Source of the DNA: Serinicoccus kebangsaanensis
GTDB taxonomy: Bacteria > Actinomycetota > Actinomycetes > Actinomycetales > Dermatophilaceae
Direction of reading: 5' to 3'
Assembly: GCF_008919445.1 (NCBI RefSeq)
Contig: NZ_VSLG01000001.1
Coordinates: 186,001-250,000 of the forward strand
Length of the DNA: 64,000 bases
Of the stretch, positions 24,212-31,920 are shown in pieces; the first letter of the stretch is position 1; each line of letters begins with the position of its first letter. A program made the translations under genes and the position numbers. The notes beneath the pieces are model-generated. The model ran no database searches and was not told the DNA's origin. It saw only the letters and a list, made by a program, of their open reading frames with translations.

Positions 24212-25272
24212 TGTCGCGCGCCTGAACTGGTTTGACGGGTGGCGTGAGGCAGGATCTCCTCGGCGGTCTTGGTCCAGATGAATGGGTGGCAGCGCTCGTT
24301 CCAGCCGTCGATGAAGGTGCTGATCGCTGCGACGAGTTGCTTGACGCTGTCGAAGGAGCCGCGGCGGATGGCCTGTCGGCTGATGATCCCGAAGAAGACC
24401 TCGACGAGGTTGAGCCAGGACCCGCTGGTCGGGGTGAAGTGCAACGTGATCCGCGGGTGCTTGGCCAGCCACTGCTTGATGTCCTCGTGCTTGTGCGTGT
24501 GGTAATTGTCCAGGACCACGTGCAGCTCCCGGCGCGGGTAGGCCCTGGCGACCTTCTTGAGGAAGTCGAGGAACTCGGCCTTGCCGTGCCGGTCGTAGCA
24601 CTGGTCGGTCACCGCACCGGTGGCCACCTCAAGAGCGGCGAACAGCGTGGTGGTGCCATTGCGCTTGTAGTCGTGGGTCGCCTTCTCCGGCAAACCCGGT
24701 CGAAGCGGCAGGATCGGCGCGGTCCGGTTCAAGGCCTGGATCTGGGACTTCTCATCCACGCACAGCACGACCGCCTTCTCCGGCGGGTTCAGGTACAGCC
24801 CGACCACGTCGCGGACCTTGGCCTCCAGTTCCGGGTCGGTGGAGAACTTGAACGTCTCCCGCCGCCACGGCTTGACCCCGTACTTGCGCCAGGCGCGGGC
24901 CACAGTGGCATCCCCGATCCCCAGGTGCTGGCCCAGCAGCCGCGAGGACCAATGCGTCACCCCGAGCCTGGCCGGTGGCGGCTCAAGCGTGGTGGCGATG
25001 ATCCCGGCATCATCGACGCGTTTCGGTCGGCCCGAACGCTCCTCGTCCTCCAGGCCAGCGAGCCCGTCGACGGCGAACCGGTCACGCCACTTGATCACCG
25101 TCGGACGCGAGGTCCCGACCTGCCGAGCCACCGCAGAGGTGCCCGCCCCCGCCGCGACGGCCAGCACGATCCGCGCCCGCTGCGCACGTCCCGCCGGCAA
25201 CGTGCGCGACCGTGTCCACGAGGTCAGGGTCGCACGATCCTCATCGCTGATCTCCAGAGCAGGTGACGGCAT
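24208..25272 (-). CDS. IS630-family transposase
   Basis: A 354-residue DDE transposase. Residues about 10-115 form a helix-turn-helix region with GTSAVARQVGTSRPTVIKWR and DGLAGLEDEERSGRP. The catalytic domain shows CVDEKSQIQALNR (first Asp), VLDNYHTHK (second Asp) and SWLNLVEVFFGIISRQAIRRG (final Glu). The frame is intact, so the element could be active. It reads through the terminal repeat, and its TAG stop is completed by the flanking CTA. The start is ATG 25272; no better start is evident. Confidence 0.94.
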   Translation of the reverse strand: MPSPALEISDEDRATLTSWTRSRTLPAGRAQRARIVLAVAAGAGTSAVARQVGTSRPTVIKWRDRFAVDGLAGLEDEERSGRPKRVDDAGIIATTLEPPPARLGVTHWSSRLLGQHLGIGDATVARAWRKYGVKPWRRETFKFSTDPELEAKVRDVVGLYLNPPEKAVVLCVDEKSQIQALNRTAPILPLRPGLPEKATHDYKRNGTTTLFAALEVATGAVTDQCYDRHGKAEFLDFLKKVARAYPRRELHVVLDNYHTHKHEDIKQWLAKHPRITLHFTPTSGSWLNLVEVFFGIISRQAIRRGSFDSVKQLVAAISTFIDGWNERCHPFIWTKTAEEILPHATRQTSSGARH

Positions 25273-25316
25273 ACGCCATCATCCCATACTGTCAATGAAT
25301 TAATGACGCGCGACAC
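24211..25316 (-). mobile_element. IS630-family insertion sequence
   Basis: A complete 1,106-bp element with imperfect terminal inverted repeats starting GTGTCGCGCG at both ends and TA on each side (24209-24210 and 25317-25318), as expected for IS630/Tc1-type transposition. It encodes one transposase on the minus strand. A decayed copy of its left end lies at 23096. The junctions read CTAG on both sides. Confidence 0.9.
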
Positions 25317-26704
25317 TAGATGATCCGCGGCTGCTCGTTGCCCGCCATCTCGATGCCGCGGCGCATGTTCACCCGGGTGAGGATCAGCCCGCCCACGACG
25401 AAGAAGGCGATCGTGACCAGGATCGCGGGACGGTAGGAGCCCGTCAGCTGGTAGGTGAGCCCGAAGGCCAGCGTCCCGAACCAGCTCGTGCCCCGCTCCA
25501 TCGCCTGGTAGAAGCTGAAGTACTCCGACTCCTTGCCGGTCGGGACCAGCTGGGAGTAGAGCGAGCGCGACAGCGCCTGGGTGCCGCCCATGACGGTGCC
25601 GATGAAGACGGCGCACACCAGCCAGACCGTGAAGGCGCCGGTGGGCACGAAATAGGCGAAGGCGACCACGAGGGTCCACATCACCAGTCCGGACAGGACG
25701 GTGCGCTTGGCACCGACCCGGCCGGCGATCCACCCGAAGACGAGGGCACCGCCGAAGGCCACGAACTGCACCAGCAGGATCGTGATGATCAGCTGGCTGG
25801 TGTCGAAGCCCAGCGCCTCGCTGCCGTAGAGGCTGGCCGAGGAGATCACCGTCTGGATCCCGTCGTTGAAGAAGAGGTAGGCCAGCAGGAAGAGCAGGGT
25901 GTGGGGGTAGCCGCGCAGGTCGCGGAAGGTGTCCCGCAGCTGGGTGGCGGTGCCCCCCAGGACACCCGCCGACCGCTCGACCGGCGTCGCCGTGGTGCCG
26001 CGGAGCCGACGCAGCCCGATGACCGGGATGAGCGTGAACAGCCCCCACCACAGGCCCGCCGACAACAGGTTCAGGCGGACCGCCATGGTGTAGGAGATGC
26101 CCAGCGCCTCGTGCGCCTGCATCAGCCCGAGGTTGAGCGCCAGCAGGATCCCACCACCCAGGTAGCCCAACGCCCACGCCCGGGACGACACCCGGTCCCG
26201 GTCGTCCGGTGCGGCCACCCGCACGAGCAGGGCGTCGTAGACCACCGTGGAGGCGCCGAGGCACAGGTTGGCCACGACGATGAGCAGCACGCCCAGCTCC
26301 CAGTTGCTCCCGTCCAGGAAGAACATGGAGGCGGCCGCCGCGGCGCCGACCCAGGCCAGGCCGCCCAGCAGCCACGTCGGCCGGGGGTGCCGGTCCGCGA
26401 TCGCCCCGACGAAGAGCAGCACGACGGCGGAGACCAGGGTGGCCACGGTGATCGTGTACGGCGCGACCGACCCGACCGCCACCGGGATGCCCAGGACCGA
26501 GAGCATCGTGTCGCAGCGCTCGCCCTCCGCCAGGTCGGGGCAGGCGTCCGCACGCGCCAGCGCCGTGAGGTAGGGCGAGATCAGCACCGTGCCGGTGGTC
26601 GTGACGTAGGCCGAGTTCGCCCAGTCGTACCAGCCGAAGGCGCGCTGGTGGGCTCGGGTGCGCTCGACCTCCGGATCGGCCCGCGGCACCGTGGGAGTGG
26701 TCAT
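25316..26704 (-). CDS. MFS transporter, UMF1/Atg22-like family
   Basis: A 462-residue carrier with about 12 membrane helices. The N-terminal FGWYDWANSAYVTTTGTVLISPYL is typical of the UMF1 (Atg22-like) branch of the major facilitator superfamily, whose substrates in bacteria are mostly unknown. An MFS A-like loop GAIADRHPRP is present near residue 95. Start ATG 26704 (MTTPTVPRAD) is preferred over 26713, as TAGCGT (complement of 26712-26717) lies seven bases ahead. The stop codon directly abuts the IS630 insertion, whose last base keeps it intact. Confidence 0.85.
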   Translation of the reverse strand: MTTPTVPRADPEVERTRAHQRAFGWYDWANSAYVTTTGTVLISPYLTALARADACPDLAEGERCDTMLSVLGIPVAVGSVAPYTITVATLVSAVVLLFVGAIADRHPRPTWLLGGLAWVGAAAAASMFFLDGSNWELGVLLIVVANLCLGASTVVYDALLVRVAAPDDRDRVSSRAWALGYLGGGILLALNLGLMQAHEALGISYTMAVRLNLLSAGLWWGLFTLIPVIGLRRLRGTTATPVERSAGVLGGTATQLRDTFRDLRGYPHTLLFLLAYLFFNDGIQTVISSASLYGSEALGFDTSQLIITILLVQFVAFGGALVFGWIAGRVGAKRTVLSGLVMWTLVVAFAYFVPTGAFTVWLVCAVFIGTVMGGTQALSRSLYSQLVPTGKESEYFSFYQAMERGTSWFGTLAFGLTYQLTGSYRPAILVTIAFFVVGGLILTRVNMRRGIEMAGNEQPRII

Positions 26705-26823
26705 GCCGCACACGCTAGCGACCCGGGACGGTGCGTGGCGGAGGCGCGACGTGCCTGTTCGGCTTGCAGGCAGGCAGGGCCGGAGTGAGGCTGAGGGCGT
26801 TCACCACGACGAAAGGATCCGAC

Positions 26824-27006
26824 ATGGGACTCGGGGACAAGATCTCGAACAAGGCGGAAGAGGCCAAGGGCAAGATCAAGGAGACCGTCGGCGACGCCAC
26901 AGACAACGAGCGGATGGAGGCCGAGGGTCAGGCGGACCAGACCAGCGCCAACGTCAAGCAGGCGGGCGAGCACGTCAAGGACGCCTGGAAGGACGCCTCG
27001 AAGTGA
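26824..27006 (+). CDS. CsbD-family stress protein
   Basis: A 60-residue, highly charged helical protein beginning MGLGDKISNKAEEAKGKIKE, the CsbD signature. Family members are induced in general stress, but their action is unknown. AAAGGA stands about eight bases before the ATG at 26824. It is a single-gene unit ending in a strong double hairpin shared with the convergent AI-2E-type gene. Confidence 0.9.
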   Translation: MGLGDKISNKAEEAKGKIKETVGDATDNERMEAEGQADQTSANVKQAGEHVKDAWKDASK

Positions 27007-27010
27007 GTCC

Positions 27011-27081
27011 GGCCGGGTCCTGAGGCCCGGCCCACCACGGACAGCACCCCCTGCCCCCGGGCCGGGGGTGCTGCGCTGTCC
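27011..27081. terminator. Bidirectional terminator between csbD and the AI-2E-family gene
   Basis: Two hairpins in a row. The first has a 7-bp stem (27011-27017 with 27026-27032). The second has a 10-bp stem (27042-27051 with 27064-27073), extended by a GGACAGC/GCTGTCC pairing (27039-27045 with 27075-27081). The second ends at the stop codon of the minus-strand gene, so it can end both convergent transcripts. Confidence 0.75.
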
Positions 27082-28572
27082 TCAGGTGCGGGGAGGTTCG
27101 GTCTCGTCGCCGTCGGGCTCGGCCCGGTCCCGCCGCAGGATGGGGGAGAGGATGCGGTCGCGCAGCGAGGCCGCCAGCTCGCCGGTGCGTCCCAGCATGG
27201 CGACCTGCGCCGCGCCACGCTCGTCCTCGGCCTGGAGGTATGCCTGTCTGGCGCGCAGGGCGAATAGTGGCGCCGAGCTCTCCGCGAGGTTCGCCGCCTG
27301 GCTTCCCTCTGTCGTCACGTTGCGCACGTCGTCGACGTGCAGCTGGCCGCTGCGCAGGTCGAGGTGCTCGCTGCCGTATCGGACCAGGGTGAGGGCGCTG
27401 GCCAGCACCGGCACCGCGAGGAAGGCGCCGAGCACCCCCCACAGAGTGCCGCCGGCAGCGACGCCGAGCAGCACGATGACCGGATGCATGGACATCACCC
27501 GGCTGTGCATCACCGGCGCGACGAAGGTGCTCTCGGCCTGCTGCACCGCGATGACGATGAGCAGCACCCACACTGCCGTGACCCAGCCGTTCGAGACCAG
27601 CGCCACCAGGACCGCCAGCCCTCCGGCGACGAACGCCCCGACGATCGGGATGAAGGCCAGGAAGAAGGTGATGACGGCCAGCGCGAAGGCCAGCGGCACC
27701 CCGAGCAGCAGCAGGCCCAGGCCGATGAAGGTCGCGTCCACGGCCGCGACGACGGCCTGCGCCCGGAGGAAGCCGCCCAGCGTCACCCATACCCGGGCCA
27801 GCGCCTCGGTCAGGTAGAGGCCGGCAGTGCGTCCGACGGTCTTGCGCATCCAGGGCAGGAAGCCGTGGCCGTCCTTGAGGAAGAAGAAGGTCAGGACGAG
27901 CACCAGGATCGTGGTGACCAGGATCGACCCGACCGTGGTGATGGTCGACAGGGCGCCTTCGGCCAGCACGTCGGCGCGTGACTCGAGCCATGCGGTGATG
28001 CGGTTGACGAAGGAGTCGAACTGCTGGTTCCGCAGGCTGACGGGTGGCTCGGAGAGCCACTCCAGGACGATGTCGGCACCGGCGGCGGCGTTGTTGGCCA
28101 CCTGCCGGACCTGCGCGCTGACCCCGGGGGCGATCGCGACGATGATCCCCCCGAAGACGGCGAGCGCGCCGAGCAGCACCGCCGCGGCGGCCAGCCCTCC
28201 GGGCCACCGGTGCCCGCGCAGCCACCGGACCGGCGGCCACAGGACCGAGCAGAGGATCAGGGCGAGGATGATCGGCAGCACACCGACCCAGATCCGGCCC
28301 AGCCCGTAGAGGATGACGACGGCGGCCGCGACCACGAGCAGGAAGCGCCACGACCACGCGGCCGCCCCACGGAGCCCCTGGAGGATGAGGGCGCCGCGGT
28401 CCACCTCCGCGCGCTCGTCCTGCCGGTCCTCCGGGTGGGCTGCGGGGTCAGGCCCGAACTCGGGCCGCTCGTCCTGCTCCGAGGTGTCCGGCGGCCCCGA
28501 CTCCTCGGGGGCACCGACCGATCCGCCCTCGTCGAGCGAGGGCGCGTCGTCGCCGGCTGGTTGGTCCTGCAT
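27082..28572 (-). CDS. AI-2E family transporter
   Basis: A 496-residue membrane protein of the AI-2E (PerM-like) family; members export small molecules or exchange Na+/H+, and the substrate is not predictable. About eight membrane helices lie between residues 65 and 400, with the family stretches FFFLKDGHGFLPWMRKTV and ITFFLAFIPIVGAFVAGGLA. Long hydrophilic acidic N- and C-terminal tails are present. Start set at ATG 28572 (MQDQPAGDD), as longer frames run into the mutarotase gene. Its upstream neighbour is 19 bp away, so the two may be co-transcribed. Confidence 0.85.
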   Translation of the reverse strand: MQDQPAGDDAPSLDEGGSVGAPEESGPPDTSEQDERPEFGPDPAAHPEDRQDERAEVDRGALILQGLRGAAAWSWRFLLVVAAAVVILYGLGRIWVGVLPIILALILCSVLWPPVRWLRGHRWPGGLAAAAVLLGALAVFGGIIVAIAPGVSAQVRQVANNAAAGADIVLEWLSEPPVSLRNQQFDSFVNRITAWLESRADVLAEGALSTITTVGSILVTTILVLVLTFFFLKDGHGFLPWMRKTVGRTAGLYLTEALARVWVTLGGFLRAQAVVAAVDATFIGLGLLLLGVPLAFALAVITFFLAFIPIVGAFVAGGLAVLVALVSNGWVTAVWVLLIVIAVQQAESTFVAPVMHSRVMSMHPVIVLLGVAAGGTLWGVLGAFLAVPVLASALTLVRYGSEHLDLRSGQLHVDDVRNVTTEGSQAANLAESSAPLFALRARQAYLQAEDERGAAQVAMLGRTGELAASLRDRILSPILRRDRAEPDGDETEPPRT

Positions 28573-28591
28573 CTCTGGCCTCCGGGTCACC

Positions 28592-29443
28592 TCACGTCTG
28601 GACCGCGATCGCGCATCCCAGCGTATGCGTCGCCCCCGCGTCGATCTCGACGGCCAGGTCCCCGGTGGCGGCGGCCTCGACGCAGACGAAGTCGCGCCAC
28701 TCACCGTCGCCGAGGTCGCTCATCCCGGCAGCCTTGTCGGCACCAGGGTTCCACACGACGGTCTGGCCGGCCCCCTCGGAGGTCAGCACCAGGACCCGCT
28801 CGCCGTCGTCGACCTCGAGCCGGGGCCTCCCGGGGGAGTCGAAGACGGAGTCGGTCTCGCCCTCGATCAGCACCGGGCCGTGGTGGGTCAGCCGCTCGCC
28901 GGTCACCTTGTCGAGGTAGTCCGCCCCGGACAGACCGCGCACCTGCGTGCGCGTGACGTCGCCGACGGCGAGATAGGTGTGCAGCGCCACCTCGGCCCGC
29001 AGCGGCCGGCTCCCGGGGTTGTGGACCGCGAGGCTCAGCCGGAGGACGGGCTGCGCCTGCCGGGGCTCGAGCGAGACGGCATACCGCAGGGCGAAGGGCC
29101 CCCCGAGATGCTCCGCACCCGGGTGCCCAGCGACGTCGGTGTCGCTCACCGTCCAGGCCCAGGTCTCGTGACCGGCCGGGGTGAGCGGTGTCCAGGTGGT
29201 GGTCCGGACCAGACCGTGCGCCGGGGCCAGCGCCCCGGACGGGCCGTCGGCGAACCAGGGGAAGCACAGCGGCACACCGCCACGGATCGCGCGGGACCCG
29301 TCCAGCACGGCGTGGTCGCTGCACCACACCACCGGGGCCCCACCCACGTCCCAGCGGGCGAGGTGCGCGCCGTGGTCGTAGGCGACCAGAGCAGACCCGC
29401 CGCGTTCGGCTGTCCTGGCGGTGAGGGGCGCGGCGGGAGGCAT
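28592..29443 (-). CDS. D-hexose-6-phosphate mutarotase/aldose 1-epimerase-like protein
   Basis: A 283-residue galactose-mutarotase-fold protein of the YeaD type, which interconverts alpha and beta anomers of hexose 6-phosphates. Typical stretches are IRGGVPLCFPWFADGP, PAHGLVRTTTW and VALHTYLAVGDV, with the His and Asp/Glu residues of the sugar site; FVCVEAA near the end is also characteristic. ATG 29443 follows TAGCCT (complement of 29450-29455) by six bases, so it is probably leaderless. It is divergent from the acyltransferase gene. Confidence 0.86.
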   Translation of the reverse strand: MPPAAPLTARTAERGGSALVAYDHGAHLARWDVGGAPVVWCSDHAVLDGSRAIRGGVPLCFPWFADGPSGALAPAHGLVRTTTWTPLTPAGHETWAWTVSDTDVAGHPGAEHLGGPFALRYAVSLEPRQAQPVLRLSLAVHNPGSRPLRAEVALHTYLAVGDVTRTQVRGLSGADYLDKVTGERLTHHGPVLIEGETDSVFDSPGRPRLEVDDGERVLVLTSEGAGQTVVWNPGADKAAGMSDLGDGEWRDFVCVEAAATGDLAVEIDAGATHTLGCAIAVQT

Positions 29444-29509
29444 GGGCCCAGGCTACGGCCCGACCACGCCGTAGCGCCGGGAGGACGGCCCCGGTGAGAG
29501 GCTGGGGCC

Positions 29510-30568
29510 ATGCAGGGCACCGCATGGATCAGCTGGCTGCGCTGCCTGGCGGTCTTCGGCGTCGTGCTCATCCACACCGTCGGGGCCACGGCCACGGCGG
29601 GGGCGGAGGGTCGCACCGGCGCGGTGGACGGCTGGGTGGCCCGTGCCCTGGACCTCCCGCTGCTGTGGGTCGTGCCGGTCTTCGTCATGCTGTCCGGTGC
29701 GCTCACCCTGGATCCGGCACGGTTCGCCGGCACCGGCAGCTTCCTCCGTCGGCGCGTCTGGCGCCTGGTCCCCGCCCTCGTCGTGTGGCACCTGGTCTAC
29801 CTGGCCTACCTGGCCCTGACCCGGCCCGCGTCGTGGTCCGGGCCGGGTGACGCGCTCGCCCGGGCGCTCACCGGGCAGGTCGCCCCTCACCTCTACTTCT
29901 TCTGGATCGTGCTCGGGCTGTCCCTGCTCACCCCGCTCCTGGTGCCGTGGCTGGCCCGCACCGGCCGCCGCGAGTGGGTGCTGGCCGGTCTGGTGGCCTG
30001 GGCGGTCCCGGTGCTCTCGCTGTGGCCGCTCGGTCCGGGTGGCGAGCCGGTCGGGGTCACCCACAGTGCCTGGACCTGGTGGCTGCCCTACCTCGGGGCA
30101 TACCTCATGGGCTTCGGCCTGCGCGGCGTGGTGCTCCCGCGCCGCTGGACCCTGGTCGCCGCGCTGCTCACCGTGGCGCTCGCGGCGCTCCTGACCTGGC
30201 AGTGGAAGAACCCCGCAGCCCCGGACTGGCTGCAGGCCTGGGCCGGCGCCCACTACTACTCGCCGTCCGTGGCCGCCCTCTGCCTGTGCGTCTACCTGCT
30301 GGCGCAGTCGCTCATCCGCCCCGGCGGTGCCCTGGCGGTGCTGACCGGAGACCGGGTGATGGCCGTGGTCGACCCTCTCGGCCGGGCCACGCTGGGCATC
30401 TTCGCCCTGCACTTCCTGGTCCTGCTCATCGGCACCGACACCGGACTGCTCGGACCACCGGTCGCCCCCTGGCCGATCCTGCTGGGGCGGTTCCTCGTGG
30501 TGGGGGCGGTGACGACGGGCGTGGTGCTGCTGCTGCGCCGGGTGCCGGTCGTGCGGACCGTCCTGTGA
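29510..30568 (+). CDS. Acyltransferase 3 family membrane protein
   Basis: A 352-residue protein with about ten membrane helices of the acyltransferase-3 family, which O-acylates cell-surface sugars or lipids. The N-terminus WLRCLAVFGVVLIHTVGA contains the conserved His in the first helix, and RRRVWRLVPALVVWHLVY matches the family's Arg-rich segment. ATG 29510 gives the usual short N-terminus before helix 1. The acceptor is unknown. It is convergent with the ssb-like gene, 10 bp apart. Confidence 0.82.
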   Translation: MQGTAWISWLRCLAVFGVVLIHTVGATATAGAEGRTGAVDGWVARALDLPLLWVVPVFVMLSGALTLDPARFAGTGSFLRRRVWRLVPALVVWHLVYLAYLALTRPASWSGPGDALARALTGQVAPHLYFFWIVLGLSLLTPLLVPWLARTGRREWVLAGLVAWAVPVLSLWPLGPGGEPVGVTHSAWTWWLPYLGAYLMGFGLRGVVLPRRWTLVAALLTVALAALLTWQWKNPAAPDWLQAWAGAHYYSPSVAALCLCVYLLAQSLIRPGGALAVLTGDRVMAVVDPLGRATLGIFALHFLVLLIGTDTGLLGPPVAPWPILLGRFLVVGAVTTGVVLLLRRVPVVRTVL

Positions 30569-30578
30569 ACACCGGCAC

Positions 30579-30938
30579 TCAGGCACCGGCAGGGGGCACG
30601 CTGCGCAGGGAGGCCGCCTCGACCTCGTAGCGCGACGCCACCCCCGCACCGGTCCGGAAGAAGCGGCGCCGCAGGGCCCCGGTCACGTGCACGCCCGCCC
30701 CGTCCTCGAGGCGGAGGGCGGCGCCCCGCGTGCGCGCGCTCCAGCAGGTGACGTCGATGGTGTCGACCCGTTGGCGGGAGGCGCCGGACGAGCCGCCCCT
30801 GCGGGCTCGCGGCCGGGGGACCACCACGCGCAGCTGCACCAGCACGTCTCCGCTGGGCAGCGATCGCTCCTCGGGGTCACCGCTCACCCTCCCGGTGAGA
30901 TGCACCTGGTTGGCCGGTGCCGCCGCTGTCGTCGTCAT
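30579..30938 (-). CDS. Single-stranded DNA-binding protein-like (short SSB paralogue)
   Basis: A 119-residue OB-fold protein. The SSB pattern is visible: QVHLTGRVSGDPEERSLPSGDVLVQLRVVV at about 11-40, then DTIDVTCW and VHVTGALRRRFF. It lacks the long Gly/Pro tail and the acidic C-terminal tip that canonical SSB uses to recruit other proteins; it ends SVPPAGA. It is therefore more likely an accessory paralogue than the main replicative SSB. ATG 30938 is the only reasonable start. Confidence 0.8.
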   Translation of the reverse strand: MTTTAAAPANQVHLTGRVSGDPEERSLPSGDVLVQLRVVVPRPRARRGGSSGASRQRVDTIDVTCWSARTRGAALRLEDGAGVHVTGALRRRFFRTGAGVASRYEVEAASLRSVPPAGA

Positions 30939-31034
30939 CGACCCAGACTGCCGACGCCGGGCGGCACGATCGAGGTGCCGGACCGGATCTGTGGACGACG
31001 GACCGGAGCCGGGGCGGGGTGTGGACGAGGGTGG

Positions 31035-31859
31035 CTACATCTCCTCGTGGGTCTCCGGGTCGCCGTCGAAGAGCCGGCCGTCCGGCCGGCCGAGCGCGGT
31101 GATCGCGGCCACCTCGTCCCCCGTGAGCTCCAGGTCGAGCAGGTCCAGGTTGGCGCGCTGCCGCTCCGGTGTCGCCGACTTGGGCAGCGGCATCACCCCG
31201 CGCTGCAGGTGCCAGCGCAGGATGACCTGCGCGGGGGAGGCCCCGGTCCGTGCGGCCGCCCCGGCGACCGGGTCCGCGTCGTACTGCGCCTGCCGCTTGC
31301 CGAGCGGGCTCCAGGCCTGGGTGAGGACCCCGAGCTGCTCGTGCACCTCGATCAGCTCGCTCTGCGGGAAGAGCGGGTGGCACTCGACCTGGTTGAGGAC
31401 GGGGGCCTCACCGGTGGCCTCGATCACCTCACGCAGGTGTCCTGCGGTGTAGTTGCTGGTGCCGACGAAGCGCACGAGTCCGCGCTCGCGACACTCGAGC
31501 AGCGCCTCGACCGCCTCCACGTAGCGTCCGCGGGAGGGGTTGGGCCAGTGGACGAGGGCGACGTCCACCCGGTCCAGACCCAGCCGTTCGAGGGACTGCT
31601 CCACGCTGTCGACGGCGGCCGACCGCTCGTGCGACCGACCGGGGATCTTGGTCGCGACGAGGACCTCCTCGCGGGGCAGCCCGCTGCGCCGCAACGCCTC
31701 CCCGACCTCCTGCTCGTTCTCGTAGTTGACCGCCGTGTCGAGGTAGCGGTAGCCCACCTCCAGGGCCGAGAGCATCGCCTCCACCCCCTCGGGCCCGCGC
31801 AGCGGGTAGGTCCCGAAGCCGACAGGGGGCAGGGTGGTGCCGTCACGCAGTCTGTGCAT
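31035..31859 (-). CDS. Aldo/keto reductase
   Basis: A 274-residue NADPH-dependent reductase of the 2,5-diketo-D-gluconate reductase branch. The (beta/alpha)8 signatures GFGTYPLRG, YLDTAVNYENEQEVGEAL (with catalytic Asp and Tyr), VATKIPGRSH (catalytic Lys), LVHWPNP (His) and FVGTSNY are all present. Start ATG 31859 follows TAGCCT (complement of 31867-31872) by seven bases. It stands alone; its natural substrate is unknown. Confidence 0.92.
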   Translation of the reverse strand: MHRLRDGTTLPPVGFGTYPLRGPEGVEAMLSALEVGYRYLDTAVNYENEQEVGEALRRSGLPREEVLVATKIPGRSHERSAAVDSVEQSLERLGLDRVDVALVHWPNPSRGRYVEAVEALLECRERGLVRFVGTSNYTAGHLREVIEATGEAPVLNQVECHPLFPQSELIEVHEQLGVLTQAWSPLGKRQAQYDADPVAGAAARTGASPAQVILRWHLQRGVMPLPKSATPERQRANLDLLDLELTGDEVAAITALGRPDGRLFDGDPETHEEM

Positions 31860-31920
31860 GCCGTCCAGGCTAGGCGCCCCGGGCCCGGTCCGCAGCCGGT
31901 GGGGCGGTGCCCGGTGCCGC

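Larger units (their letters stand above)
23096..25316. mobile_element. Candidate 2.2-kb IS630-bounded cadmium-resistance unit
   Basis: The segment begins with an IS630 left end (23096), carries cmtR and cadD, and finishes with an intact IS630 copy whose right end is at 25316. Both outer ends are GTGTCGCGCG inverted repeats next to TA (23094-23095 and 25317-25318). Joining the flanks across one TA restores the rbpA terminator directly followed by the MFS gene stop codon. This fits one insertion of the whole unit, but two separate insertions cannot be excluded. Confidence 0.55.
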
